Source: Coprinellus micaceus
Taxonomy: Eukaryota > Basidiomycota > Agaricomycetes > Agaricales > Psathyrellaceae
Length of the DNA stretch: 64,000 nucleotides
Direction: 5' to 3'
Assembly (NCBI GenBank): GCA_951394405.1
Contig: OX596342.1
Location: forward strand, 992,001 to 1,056,000
The translations under genes were made by a program, and so were the position numbers. Position 1 is the stretch's first letter, and each line of letters starts with the position of its first letter. Below are positions 23,681-35,396 of the stretch, piece by piece. The notes under the pieces were generated by a model. It did not search any database and had not been told where the DNA came from. It was given only the letters and a program-made list of their open reading frames with translations.

Positions 23681-24258
23681 TGATAGGCTAAGATGAATGG
23701 CTCAAGGTAAAGGCATTGGGAATATTGGTCACGATCTTTCCCAAGGAGCGACGGCGAGAGATCATGCAGGAGGAGAAGGAGATTCAATCAGATTGAGGAT
23801 TGAAGACGAGAAGGTCACCGCGATTCTTGCTGCCATTCGCGATTCGCGATTCGCTCTGTGTCGAACTCGGATTCTCACGAAAATGATCAAGATCCCGAAC
23901 CGTCCGGCGTCACTGCATGCCCCTATTCTGCTGATTGTTGTCATTGGCAAGGCTATTCGGGACACATGGGCAGGACAGCAAGTGCTGGCAACTTTGTGCT
24001 CTTCACTCACAGCTTCCATCTCATTGCCACCTTTCCTAGTCCTCCATGGTCTCGTCGCGAAGCCAGAGCGGGACAATCACGGCCAAAAGCAGCTCGGCGC
24101 TTAAACGAACTCGCGACTCAGTGGGTGCATCGGAGCACAAATGTATGGGCGAGAGGGGCAATAATGGTACGTTCTGGCCCTTCCGGAGGTTTCACGCGTC
24201 CTAAAGGCCGTAAGACGAGCGCGACACGCCCAAAACGTCTAGTTCAAAACGTCGCAAG
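23681..24258. other. intergenic, nothing recognised
   Basis: Open frames here (for example 23697-24104 on the plus strand) show no motif. The N-terminal half of the carboxylesterase expected here on the minus strand is not found. Confidence 0.4.
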
Positions 24259-26874
24259 ATGGCCATAACCTCTGGAACTAAACCTGCTATGACAACGACT
24301 CCGAAAGTGTTTGGGAAACCCGCCCGGAGAAGAAAGGACTTGGGCATCCTTCCAACGATTCCTCTTGACGTCTTGTATGAGGTCCGTGGCCTAGTATCAT
24401 CTATGCTACTTCCACAAGCTAATCCCGTAGAACAGATTTTGGGGCAACTGGGCCCAAAAGACCTCCTCAGTCTCTCCCGGACAAATAGGCTGTGGCGGCG
24501 CACGGTAGTCAGTACCGGCACTAAGTTCCTTTGGAAAGATGCGAGGAAGATCTATGATGCTCCTGATCCTGCCGAAGGTTTTACGGAGGAGGGTTGGGCC
24601 CGTTTGTTGTTCGACGGTGCATGCGAGGTATGTCGGTTCCGTATTTCGCTATAAACACTCTAAAATAGAAGAGACACAGGGCTGTGGCAAGAGGGGACCT
24701 ACGGCCGCTGTGGATTGGCGTTTGCTAATGCGTGTTTGTACTGCGTGCAAGAGGAACCAGTGAGGGAAACGTCTTAGCCACTCTCGCGCTTCGCTCACGA
24801 TGGGACGATGGGACTCGCAGCTTGATGTACGACGCCAAATTCAAGAAGACCTTTCCTGGAGAAGACAAGGATGCCCTCATGTATACCCCTCACACTTACA
24901 GTGAGTTCCGGCCCGACACGAGGGCTTCTGAAATGGCTGACTTTTCGTACCTCGCAGCGGGTGTTTCGAAGGGAGGATGTGGGGCTGGCAAGTTCTACTG
25001 GGACGAGGATATAAAATGGACCCTCGACCTCATGAAGACCCTGTCTGGGAGACACCTAGAAGAATGGAAGAGAAAAGCGGCGCTCAGAATCGAGAGTCGT
25101 GATGAGGTGGGCAAAGGAATTTCATCGAGGGAAACGTCGCTGATTCAGGGGCCACAGCTGGCTAGCTCCTACGAAGAATGGTCAGCCCAGATGAAAGAAA
25201 TGGCTGCGGATAACACTGAAGAGGGAAGACAGAAGCGTCTGAAGGCGTAAGATCTTTGCGCATCCCAACAACTTGCTTGTGTCTGATCATCTGGTAGCGT
25301 TACCCAAAGGTTCCTTCAAGCCGGGTTCGAGTTGATCGACATTCAGGCAACGTTTAGCGTCAAGACTGCTGGCATCTACTCAGGCACTCCACATGTAACC
25401 GACGCTGGTGCGTTTCTCCTGCCCCCCACATGTCTCAGGGCCACTGATTTTCATTTATATAATACAGCCTGGACGAGGCTCCGGCCGCAGCTCGAGCCGC
25501 AACTTGTGATAAGAAGGAACCAGCGAGTGGCGAAAGAGCTCGCACCCGCAATCGAAGCGCGGATTGAGATACTGAAACCGCTCTGCAGTGCCTTCCTTGA
25601 TCGCACAGTTCGACCCTCCGAAAGGTACTGCTTCCCTCCTATCGAAACTATACGAGCCATCCCCGACTTTCTCAGCGTAATCGAGGCTGGTGAAAATGAA
25701 GTTATCACTGCGAAGCATTTCGGGCCTGTTGTCGACAACCTTGACAAGTACACGGCCAAGTATCACGAAGGCCAAAAGAACGCCCTCAAGGTTTTAGTCC
25801 CGGAAGACCGACAAGGAATGAACGTCGAGCCCCCTTGCCACCTCGCGAGACACGTCTTCCGGCGAGACGATCCCAAGTTTACCAAATACTTCTGGGTCTC
25901 GCTTCAGCAGACGGGGAAGATAAAGGATGAAGTACTTGTCGGGTGGCCTATGATTGGGACCCACCGGTTTCCGAGGTTCGCTCAACTCGAGATTCGACCC
26001 GGGGTCCACCTCAAGATGCCGGCTGGTTTTACATACAACCTGCCGGTGTCAAGGACCTCCTCGCAGTTGATATCCTTAGCGGGACTTAACCCTGCAAGTG
26101 CGACGGTCCAAGACATGGATACGAAGAACCCGCGCTTTGTACACAAGGACTTCGATACAGCAATTGGATATCCGGTCTTCAGTTGGAGAGCAGCGGTGGG
26201 CTCACTCCACTTGCGGGTTTCGTCGTCAGGCTAACAGGTGCTTCCCTCTCAGCTTGGTGTTTCGTCTGTGCTCATGCTGAACTCGTACCGAACGAACCCA
26301 TGTCAGTTTCGCCTCGCGACCCCCGCAGAGGAAGCTGAAACGAAGAACAACGAAGAGGCACTTCAAGCATCAGCCGCGGCCTGGTCGTGTAATCACTGCG
26401 TTCGGTTCCTCTCGAGTAGCAAAGCCGAGAAGCGGGACGTCGTGATCAAACACCTTGAGGCCGAGTGAGTACCCAGCTCTGCGTCCACACTTCGTATTGA
26501 ACTCACTTCGGTAAACCGATAGGCATGGAGTCGTCGACCCAGTACCACTGGAAGATTACTTCGTCAATGAGAGATGTCGCCATGCGCTCGAGAGGCCGTA
26601 TGAGATCCTGGTTACCGATGTACAGAAGTATCAATGTGACTTTGAAGAGTGCGAATCCTGTGCCCGCCTCGTGTATCGTCGGTTCACCAAAGACAAACTG
26701 GCGGAACACCTGAAGAAAGTGTAAGCAATTCTATCGAATCCCCTCACCACATTGCTTAGTTGATCACGATCCCCCAGGTGGCCGCAGATGCACGACAGAA
26801 CAGTGGAGGGGACCCATTACTTCGCCGTCGCAAGCGGGCGTGATGCTCTATCGGGGAAACCAAACGGCTCGTGA
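24259..26874 (+). CDS. F-box protein with Cys-rich zinc-knuckle segments
   Basis: Ten exons (24259-24381, 24436-24627, 24680-24759, 24821-24900, 24958-25246, 25298-25407, 25468-26195, 26253-26464, 26523-26720, 26778-26874) give 702 residues. The F-box spans about 30-75: L-P-T-I-P-L-D-V-L-Y-E, then across intron 1 I-L-G-Q-L-G-P-K-D-L-L. Next comes C-x2-C-G-K-R ... C-x2-C-K-R, a zinc-knuckle pattern typical of a large basidiomycete F-box family. The C-terminal part has W-S-C-N-H-C and later C-D-x4-C-x2-C with spaced histidines, again metal-binding in look. It is presumably an SCF adaptor; the target is unknown. The intron at 24901-24957 is 57 nt long and stop-free, so its retention would keep the frame. 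Confidence 0.85.
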
Positions 26875-28043
26875 TCATTCACACCTCAAATAATGCCCCT
26901 TTATGCAGTACCCTCTTGTCTGACCTTTCTTTTCCATCAATTAAGACTCTACTACTTGTGCCCAACTTTTCTAATTCACTTGTCACGCAACGCGTTTGCT
27001 TGTCTTCTTGACCAGGCTCGTATTCCTCGCTCAGTGCTCACGGGTACGACGGATGAGACGAAGTGACGAGCGCTTATATATAGATCTACTCTGGGCGTGC
27101 AATAGCCCAAACCGATTCATCGAAGCTAGGTCCTTCTCCTTTGGATCCTCGTCCGCTCATCTTGATTTAGCGCCCACACGGTAATTGCCGGCGCCTGTGC
27201 TTAGTCACCACGCCATTCATTCAACCACTCGCCAGGGGCTGCTCCTCTCGTTTATACCACCCACGGTGGCTACACTTGCTCGTGCTCACACCTCCCCAGG
27301 ATTACGACAGCCTGCCATACCGATCCATGGTTCTGTCAGAAGTCGAGGGGTACGTAAAATAATGGGCGAAGGAATCTCTATTGGTGGGTCCCTGTCTTCT
27401 TTTCTCAGGTCAGACTTTGAATGTCCTTGACAGCTCCAGAAAAAGGTCGAGAACTCGTTATCGTAACGAGATAGAGCGCCCGCCGCACATCCCGGAGTTC
27501 CTCCCCCTAGCAGCGTGACCCTAGGAATCGCAGTCGCGAATGCTTCGGGATCGAGGTGGTCTATTCCAAGTTTGAAAATGTGGGTCCGATATGAATGGGT
27601 TCACGAATTTTAGTGATGCACAAACGCCTATCTCTGCCAATGTCCTCTCCTTCTGCTGCCGACACCGAGAAACATCTGTGGCATCCCGATTTGGGGCCAA
27701 AATCGATCTCCTAAGCCAAGCCTGCCCACTTGTTGAGCCGTTTCTGGCCCAGCTCCTCCGCAGGACCGCAGCGGACTAGTCTTTTTGATGGTAGACGTAC
27801 ATGACTTCCAAGCGCCCGAGAGCAAGGGGCCAATGTGATCACATACTATGGTTATTTTTGACATCTCAGAAAGCAATTGCCATCGGTCCCTATCCCTTCT
27901 CCCACAACCTGCTCCACTAGAACGGCTGACCCCAGACGCAGGGGCCTCGCTGGGCTGTTCTATAAGTAAACAGTTCAGCTCAAGTAGCAGTTCTCCCACC
28001 CATCGCGCTCTGCTGCCCCCATATCAATTTCAAGTTCAGGACC
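26875..28043. other. intergenic, nothing recognised
   Basis: About 1.2 kb with short shadow frames on both strands; no domain, RNA gene or repeat seen. Confidence 0.4.
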
Positions 28044-30283
28044 ATGTTCTCTCCTGGTCCTCTCATCTATGCTGGACTGGCCACCGCATACGCTCTCTAT
28101 CGCTGGCAGAAGCGTCATAAAACTCGTCGAAGTCTTCCTTTCCCTCCAGGGCCGAAGGGGCTTCCGTTGGTTGGCAACCTCTACGATATCCCGGCTGCAT
28201 TCGAATGGGAGCAGTACGCCTGTTGGAGTGAGGAGTATAGTGAGCTTCTCGCCATTTTCTATGCTTGGCTTTGACTCAAGTTACGACACTCGTAGACTCG
28301 GATATCATATACCTCAACGTAGCAGGGATCTCCATCGTCGTCATCAATTCTCACAATGTCGCGACGGACCTCTTCGAGAAACGATCCTCCATCTACTCTA
28401 GCAGGCACCCTACCTTTTCTTGGTATCAACCGGCGCCTGACTAACTGGTCATCACTTGCACAGGTCCGAGTCCACGATGGTCAAGGACCTGTACGTTCTT
28501 GGTCTTTCCCCTCCCCGATCTACCACCTCAGGTCTTGGGTTTTCCCCTTCTTTCTCGATCTGAGAAGACTTGTCGTACAGGGCCAAACTCGACTGGATAT
28601 TTGGCTTGATGAAGTATGGGGATCCATGGAAAGAACGCCGAAAGTTGTTCCAGCAGCATTTCCATCAGCTCAATACGGAAAGCCACCAGCCCAAGGAGCA
28701 GGAGTATATCCACAAGCTGTTGAAGCGGTTACACGAATCACCCGAGAACTTCATCGGCCATATCCGGCAGTACGTGCGTCTCTCCATGTCCATGCTTTCT
28801 TATGCTCCTCCTCTTTCTTAAGGCTAACCCATTGCGACTTGTGTAGCGTCGTCGGAGCGATAACAATCACCATCGCCTACGGACTTGATGTCAATCCCTC
28901 CAACAGCTCATACATCGAGATCGCGGAGAAAGGGTTGATCGCTATTGCTTCTGCGGCAGCTCCTGGCGCCTTTCTGGTCGACGCCGTACCAGTGTTCAAG
29001 TACGTTCCCACCTGGTTCCCAGGTGCTTCCTTCAAGCGCAAAGGCCTTTTGTGGAGGAAGTGGGCAACGGCGATGGTGGAGGTCCCGTTCTACGACGCTG
29101 AGAAGGCAGTTGTAAGTTTATCCAGAGCTTTGGCCGGGGATTGGCCTACCGCAAAATTAAACGTGCTGAACGCGCTCATATGCAGGCTGCAGGGACGGCG
29201 AACCCGACATCGTTCGTTCCAACATGTCTCAGCAACCTTGACGAGACAGAAGATGTCGAGGCGCAGAAGCGCGTTATTATGGATACTGCGGGGAACTTCT
29301 TTGTCGGTACGTCTATGTATATTTACTTCCCTCGCACCGCGAAGCACTGACTTCTAGTTCTTTTAACCCAGGCGGTGCGGACACTTCCGTGGCTTCCATA
29401 GCTACTTTCATCCTCCAAATGACACTGCATCCTGACATTCAAGCGAAGGCCCACGCAGAGCTCGACCGTGTAGTGGGGAAGAACATCCTCCCCACTTTCG
29501 CGGACGAGTCGTCCTTACCTTACATCGGAGCCATTGCCAAAGAGGTCCTTAGGTGCATTATACTGCAGCGCCTTCATAGAATCCCAAAAGTCGACCATGC
29601 TGACTTATCCCTTGACATGTCGGTTGTTCCTCCAGGTGGCACGCCATAACGCCTCTAGGTACGCAAAGCGTCCCCCACTAGGAATGTGCTATTGGGAGAG
29701 TGCTAAATTGTAACACCTCTGCTCAGCGATCCCGCACTTCGTCACAGAAGATGACGAGTACGATGGATACTTCATCCCAAAGAACTCAGTGGTCATCGGA
29801 AATACATGGTGAGGCTCCCAATCCCATCTGAACACGTCTTCGTTCAGCTCACGAAATCCCCGTCGTCACTGCACATGGCGCAGGGCGATGCTCCACGACA
29901 AGCGGGACTACGACGACCCTCTAACTTTCCGCCCTGAGCGCTTTCTGACTCCCGATGGCTCGCGGTTGGATCCCAACGTCCAGGATCCCACCGCGGCGTT
30001 TGGGTTCGGGAGGAGGTACGTTTGTTCCTCGTGGACGACCCTCGAGCTGGCTAAATAACCTCACAGGGTCTGCCCTGGTCGACACATGGCTACCTCCATG
30101 CTTTACATCGCTATCGCGTCCATACTCTCCGTGTTCGAGATCTCCAAGGCACGAGATGAGGACGGGAATCCCGTCACGCCAAGTGGGGAATATGTCTCGA
30201 GTTTGGTGTCCCATCCGGTACCGTTTAGGTGCGCGATTAAGCCGAGGAATGCAGAGGCTGAGAAGGTTATCATGGGACTGTAG
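28044..30283 (+). CDS. cytochrome P450 monooxygenase
   Basis: Eleven exons (28044-28239, 28296-28422, 28464-28490, 28581-28769, 28847-29111, 29186-29306, 29372-29552, 29636-29658, 29727-29808, 29884-30015, 30067-30283) give 519 residues. An N-terminal membrane anchor is followed by the proline hinge P-F-P-P-G-P-K-G-L-P. The P450 signatures are complete: I-helix G-G-A-D-T-S at about 309-314, ExxR as E-V-L-R at 366-369, P-E-R-F at 421-424, and heme loop F-G-F-G-R-R-V-C-P-G with the heme cysteine near 450. It is ER-bound and needs a P450 reductase. The overall look is of the OrdA-like group common in agaricomycetes; the substrate is not predictable. Intron 2 is only 41 nt, with a TGACTAAC branch site. 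No biosynthetic neighbours are seen, so a secondary-metabolite cluster is not supported. Confidence 0.93.
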
Positions 30284-30453
30284 TTGGAAGGGAAGGTCGT
30301 GCGTCCTTGATTCTCGGATTCTGATTTCGCCTATCCATGCCCGGTCTTGATCGTCCCCCAACTCCTTGACTGCACGGTTTTCGTTTTGGGGAGGTTAGTT
30401 CAACATATACATTACATTAACCTCCTGTCCCAATGGTATACCGCCCGTAGTCT

Positions 30454-31525
30454 CTAGGCATCCCCATACTGAGCTTTCCCGCTCCCACTAACTAGCCTGC
30501 TCCCCTTCGCTACATTCCCTGGCCTCCCCTTGGCTCCAACCACCTGTTTTGCAGACCCAGGGGTAAGCCAATGAGTGTAGAGTACGCGCACCCCAAACAT
30601 AATACCGAAGGCGATTGTTGCCAAGGCTTTGCCCTCTAAAGGCGGGAGTGAAGAAGATGTGAGAGGGTAGTACCGTGCCGAGGACGAGAAGGCCTTGGTC
30701 GAGGGTGCGAAGAATAGTTGGAGCAGGAAGGAGGGAATGAGGTTGAGAGGGAAGGGTAGGGCGTTAGGGGCGAGCGAGGTGAAGGCGAAGGATGGGTCGT
30801 GTGTTGAGGCGGAGAAAATGAGAGCTAAACACAGGCAGAAGGGCACCATGGTTAGCATTTCATACCGGGAAGGGTCAAAGACTAAAAAAAGTACACATAC
30901 CGGCCAAAGCTCCGCCCCAAACATCTACACTTCCTCCCCACAGACCGGAGCTCAACACTGGGGGTGTGTTCATCATCCACTGTCCACTCGCCAGGCCAAA
31001 GGTACCCATGGCCACTCCTCCAGACGAAGAAGCCAATGCCCCCAGCACTGCATGCCCAAACGGCGTATCCATAGCCTTGAACTGCGGGGGAAGTGATGGT
31101 GAATGAAGCAGGGATACCGTGCCACAGACCGATGTGGCACGCAACAACGCGTCGACTGGCAGGAAGAGGGTGTCGATTTGCTTAGGTACCAGCAGCGAAG
31201 GGAAGGCGCCGAAGAGTGCTGTCAATGCGAGGTGCACCGAGATGTAGTTGATCCATGGTTGGACCGAATACGCCATGGGCGGGGGCAAGCCAAGCATAAG
31301 GTTGGTTATAACGCCTCCTGCCCAGCAAGAGATGAGGTATCCCGCGATGTAAGGTCCCCAGCCCATCTTAGAGTCGGTCTTGCGCATTATGGTTTGAAAC
31401 ACGATTGACATACGCGCCGCATGGAGAGTGGGCGCCCAAAGGAAGGGGAAGTATGTCGGATGCACGACCTGCGTGACGATGAACGTGAGGGCGGAGGACG
31501 TGGAGTCGGTTAGTGCTTCTAGCAT
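30454..31525 (-). CDS. multi-pass membrane protein, TRIC-channel-like
   Basis: Two exons (30901-31525 and 30454-30824) give 331 residues. At least six hydrophobic segments are present. The pattern around N-L-M-L-G-L-P-P-P, later F-L-P-V-D-A-L-L-R, then S-S-S-G-G-V-A-M and W-G-G-A-L-A-G-A-L-I-F follows the order of conserved blocks in TRIC (trimeric intracellular cation channel) proteins: L-L-L-G-x-P, F-L-P-V and a Gly-rich helix. That suggests a counter-ion K+ channel of the ER. The similarity is by eye and weak in the first 60 residues, so an unrelated fungal membrane family remains possible. The intron (30825-30900) has an ATGCTAACC branch site. The gene is convergent with the P450; the two stop codons are about 170 bp apart. 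Confidence 0.6.
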
Positions 31526-32014
31526 CTTGCTTTCCGTGAACTTCCCGCTTGGTTGAGGGCAATGTGAACTGTCTGGTGACTACAAATTAGATGGAGGAGA
31601 ACGAGCGTGGAGGAGGGGAAGAAACGAGCAAACACGTCGCGAAATGATGGAGCCCCTGACCGTCTGATGGGCGGCTAACGGCTCCGAGTTGTCTCGGAGC
31701 AGCCCCGACACCCGTACTAAGCGCCCGCATCGTCTGTGCCATGCACCGCTCCTCCCAATAAGAAAGTGCCCGCCATCCAGAGAAACACAGTTGAGATTCA
31801 TGCCGAAAATTGGGGAGAACTTGGCTGTCCTGGTTGAATGGGTTGGTAGTATATGACGGTTACAAGTACATGCATTTGTTGATTATCACAGGAGACAACA
31901 ACTTGAAGGGAAGAAGTGTGACAATTGGGTTCATACAGCTCAAGGGACCAAGTGTCGCAAATAATAATACAAATAAGAATACAGTTCAAGTGAAGTGAAA
32001 TAGATAAACAACAA
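31526..32014. other. intergenic, nothing recognised
   Basis: Upstream side of the TRIC-like gene and 3' side of the next minus-strand gene; AT-rich near 31960-32010. No feature seen. Confidence 0.4.
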
Positions 32015-32830
32015 CTAAACCATGTACTGCTCCCAGTGGCTCTTGGCAAGATCCTTGAATGCAAGGAAGCGTTTGAGGGCAACCCTTCGAAATTCCAGGT
32101 CTGCCATTCCAGCTCTGACCGGCCTTTGACGTGTTCCAAGAGTGATGCACTTCAAGACCTGAGTTTGTGATGTAGGATGCTGGCCTGAGATGACCGCATC
32201 GCTCAGTTCCTTGGTGACAGGGACGAGGTAGAAGGTGGGTTTGGTACCGGACATAGTGATGCAGGGGATGGTCATGGCCTCAAGGGTAGGTAGGCCGACC
32301 CCTGAGCGCTTGGAGTTATTGAATTGAAATGCGGCGATCGCCTCTGCCACAATCTGCTCCTCGGCCCCGATAACGACTGTGTCATTAAGGATCATCCTGT
32401 CTTTAGCAAGGACGAGTAGGATGGTGGTGGGGTGCCGCTGGATAACGCATACATTTGTTTGAGCATCTGGGGTCTCGCCGCAGATGGTAAGGTGGGTGGC
32501 GTTGCAAGTTGCCACCGTGATGTTTGGCGCGCGGAAGCCCAGGAGCCTCAGAGTCGCCGCGGCGAAATCGACGATGGCGGCTTCTTCGTGGGCACCAGTG
32601 GTGAAGTCCAGATAACCCAGGTATTCTGAAGTTGCTTCTGAGAGGTTGGGGTCGTCGGCGTCAATGGCCGGTGATGTGAGGATGGAGGGATCAAGATGGT
32701 CGAGCGATGGGTCTGCGCCGGATGGGAAGAAATCCGCTGGTGAGGTCGGTGTAATGGAGATGTTATAGGCGTAGAGCTCGTTGTACGTCCAGTCTCTGCT
32801 TGACTTTGCGGATCGAGTAAGCTGAGCCAT
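32015..32830 (-). CDS. conserved agaricomycete protein of unknown function
   Basis: A single-exon frame of 271 residues from the ATG at 32830; the longer start at 32893 adds 21 residues and is less natural. The layout recalls a widely expanded agaricomycete family: an acidic N-terminus, a block F-A-A-A-T-L-R-L-L-G-F, then I-C-G-E ... V-C-V-I with a hydrophobic strand, then A-E-A-I-A-A-F-Q-F-N-N and later G-T-K-P-T-F-Y-L-V-P-V-T. In the relatives I remember, the strand is followed by V-Q-E-D-K and resembles a PD-(D/E)XK nuclease core; here the equivalent spot reads V-L-A-K-D-R, so that acidic/lysine signature is altered. Function is unknown. The family memory is uncertain and should be treated as a hint. 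Confidence 0.6.
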   Translation of the reverse strand: MAQLTRSAKSSRDWTYNELYAYNISITPTSPADFFPSGADPSLDHLDPSILTSPAIDADDPNLSEATSEYLGYLDFTTGAHEEAAIVDFAAATLRLLGFRAPNITVATCNATHLTICGETPDAQTNVCVIQRHPTTILLVLAKDRMILNDTVVIGAEEQIVAEAIAAFQFNNSKRSGVGLPTLEAMTIPCITMSGTKPTFYLVPVTKELSDAVISGQHPTSQTQVLKCITLGTRQRPVRAGMADLEFRRVALKRFLAFKDLAKSHWEQYMV

Positions 32831-33373
32831 TACAGCAGTGTGCGAAGGCGAGGTCGTTGGATGGCGGTAGCTCGGGAACACCCACTGAAACAAATCTTAG
32901 CGCCCAAATAGGTGGGAAAATGGCGTCAGCCGTGTTGCCGCCGCGTCGTCACCGCGATGCTTGCACTCAACCTCCACCCAGTCGTCGCCGGGGTACTCCT
33001 GGAACAAGGCCCGGAGTGAAGCTTAGATGCTGGCCCTGGTGCCGAGAGCACGCGTATCCCTCTTACATTCTCCCCTTCTGGCAGCAAGGTCATTTGCAAG
33101 AGTACTTGGGATGCGTGTGGGGCACTGAAGAAGAGTTGGTTTTGTTACTGGGATCTCGGATAGTTCGCTTCCGTGCCTATTCTTCCTGGCCCCATCATGT
33201 GCTCCTGTTCCAAGCTCAGCCCAGCCCTCACCTGACATGTAGACCAGAATCGTGACGAATGGCGGAATCCATCCGTACCACTTCCTATGGCTGTGAGGAG
33301 GGCTAATACTTTTACCCACATCCTCAGGACACGCCGGACCTTCTCCGTTATCTCGCCTTCTTTTCCTCGTACC
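32831..33373. other. intergenic, divergent upstream region
   Basis: About 540 bp between the divergent starts of the unknown gene (-) and the decarboxylase-hydrolase fusion (+). A plus-strand ATG at 33287 is in frame with the fusion gene and would add a basic, Arg-rich leader that could be a mitochondrial signal. Confidence 0.4.
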
Positions 33374-35231
33374 ATGTCATCAACAGAGAAACCAACCCCA
33401 AGTACACCCTCGTCTGGGTCACGTCTAATCTCTGGACGCTACCCACCCCCAGGCGCCTCACCCATCGCAGACAAGATTCGCCAGCGACGAGGAGCTCGAG
33501 GGATTACGCCACTCGACGCGAACTTACTGCACTTTCCAGAGGCAGCCGCGGGGTACAATGACCTCCTTGGTGCTTTGAGGACGGGAGGGAGGCTGCCTGG
33601 GGATATCAGGGAGATCATGGTGCGTTTCTTTTGAATCCCCTGGCATTCCACAATTGACCCGAGGCTGGGCGTTTCCTGTTTCCTAGATCCTCCGCATCGC
33701 GGCTTTGAACAACGCCCCTTTTGAATGGATCCAGCACGAATCTATTGGGCGAGCTGAGGGTCTCTCGACAGGCCAACTCTACGCCATCCGCGACACACAA
33801 ACACCTCTCCCGCCTTCGGTTGGCCTGTTCACCGATCTCCAGCTCGTTGCCTTGGAGTTCACCGACGCTGTGACCAGGACGCAGGGGCTGTCTGCATTGG
33901 CGACTTCACAGGAAGGAGACACCTCCAGGAAGTTCACCATTGACCTGGGGGAAAAGTACAAGCAGGAGCTTAAGGAATGGCTTGAAGCGAGTGCGAATGG
34001 CACGGGAGACCAAGCAATCGACAACGCGACAGAGGACCTCTACGCTGAAGCCTCCTTGGTCATCTCCACCTACAACATGGTATCTCGCTTCCTCATCTCG
34101 ACGGACGTGCAAGGCCTGGCCGGGACGGGTGTACCCTGGCCCTTGGAGCGGCACGAGGTTCGCCTCTATTGCACTTTGCACTCAATCCCCTTTATAACGA
34201 TCCTCCAGCTCGATATATCCGTTTCTTCCTATCCACCATCGTCCAGTGAAACCCGTACCATCCACACTGTGGTTCTCAAGCACCGGCAGAAAGGGGGCGA
34301 TGCCGAGCCCGAATGGATCGTCTTCGCCAACTCGCTTCTCACATCCCTTGAAATGTGGAGCTATATCGTCCCGCACTTCCTCAACGGTAGCCCTACAACG
34401 AAGTACAACTTAATCCTCCACGATCAACGCGGACATGGTCAATCGGGTCTCCCACCAAGTCCTGAGGAAGGGGAGGATAAGAGGCAAACGACGATCCCGC
34501 TCCTCGCACAGGACATCCAGTCCATGCTCATTTCTCCAGAGATCCGCACTCTCATTGACGTCAGTGCCACGTCCGACACACCCAGGCCAGTGAAAGCCGT
34601 CGTCGGTGTGAGCCAGGGAGGCGCAGTAGCCCTTGCACTTGCCGCACTCCAAGGTTCCGAGCACAGGAAAGTGCAGAGCGTCGTCGCTTGCGACACGAGT
34701 GCTAAGACTGCTCCGGGCAACAAGGGCGCTTGGGCTGAGCGTGTTAGGCTGGTGTATGGCGCCGAGGGAGGCTCTGATACCATTGGGGACGTATCGGGTT
34801 TGAGCAAGGGGGATGCATATGCGAAAAAGGTCGGAATGAGGGACCTGGCTAACGTGACTGTGCCAAGGTGGTTCCCTACTGGCTCCCCTCTCCCACCGTC
34901 TCGTCGCGCGTTCGTCGAGAAGATGATTGAACAAACGAACGTAGAGGGTTTTGTAGCTGGAGCTCAGTCCCTGGGAGACTTTAATCTCCTGCCTGAACTC
35001 TACTCCAGTCTGGGTAAGCACGGAGTAGAGAGGGCTCTGCTCCTCGCAGGAAGCCTGGATGGAGCTGGGAAGGTCGGCGCGGGGCTGCAGAAACTGAAAG
35101 GTGGCTGGGGAGATACGGCTGGGGTTGGTAAAGTTGAGTACCAAGAGGTTGAAGGAAGTGGGCACCTACCGATGGTGGACAAACCGGAAGTCTGGGCGGA
35201 GTGTGTCATCGCTTGGTTAGGGACGTTCTGA
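33374..35231 (+). CDS. carboxymuconolactone-decarboxylase-like / alpha-beta-hydrolase fusion
   Basis: Exons 33374-33619, 33687-34157 and 34209-35231 give 579 residues. Residues about 40-230 resemble the carboxymuconolactone decarboxylase (AhpD-like) fold: R-E-I-M-I-L-R-I-A-A-L-N-N, then E-W-I-Q-H-E; no CxxC is present, so a peroxidase role is unlikely. From about 240 an alpha/beta hydrolase follows: H-D-Q-R-G-H-G-Q-S-G, the nucleophile elbow G-V-S-Q-G-G, and the terminal histidine in G-S-G-H-L-P, with an Asp in G-S-L-D-G as a candidate acid. These are the two consecutive steps of the protocatechuate branch (decarboxylation to enol-lactone, then hydrolysis to 3-oxoadipate), so a role in aromatic breakdown is plausible. 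In bacterial PcaL the order is hydrolase first; here it is reversed. The second intron (51 nt, weak GTTCGC donor) is stop-free. Confidence 0.82.
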
Positions 35232-35396
35232 AGGAGAGTGGCCATTGCCAGGGGAAAGATATACCGAAAACTTCAGTGCCATATTTCAATCGCGACGATG
35301 TTATCGAGGGTGATAGTAGATGTGTCCGAATTCGGATTTCATAATCTGGGGCTAAAACTCGTTGCTGCTCAGAAGGGAAATCTTTACCTCTGAGTT

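Noticed and set aside
28408..28463. GC-AG intron in the P450 gene starting at the GCACCC near 28405
   Set aside because: A GT-AG intron at 28423-28463 with a TGACTAAC branch site keeps the frame and needs no unusual donor.
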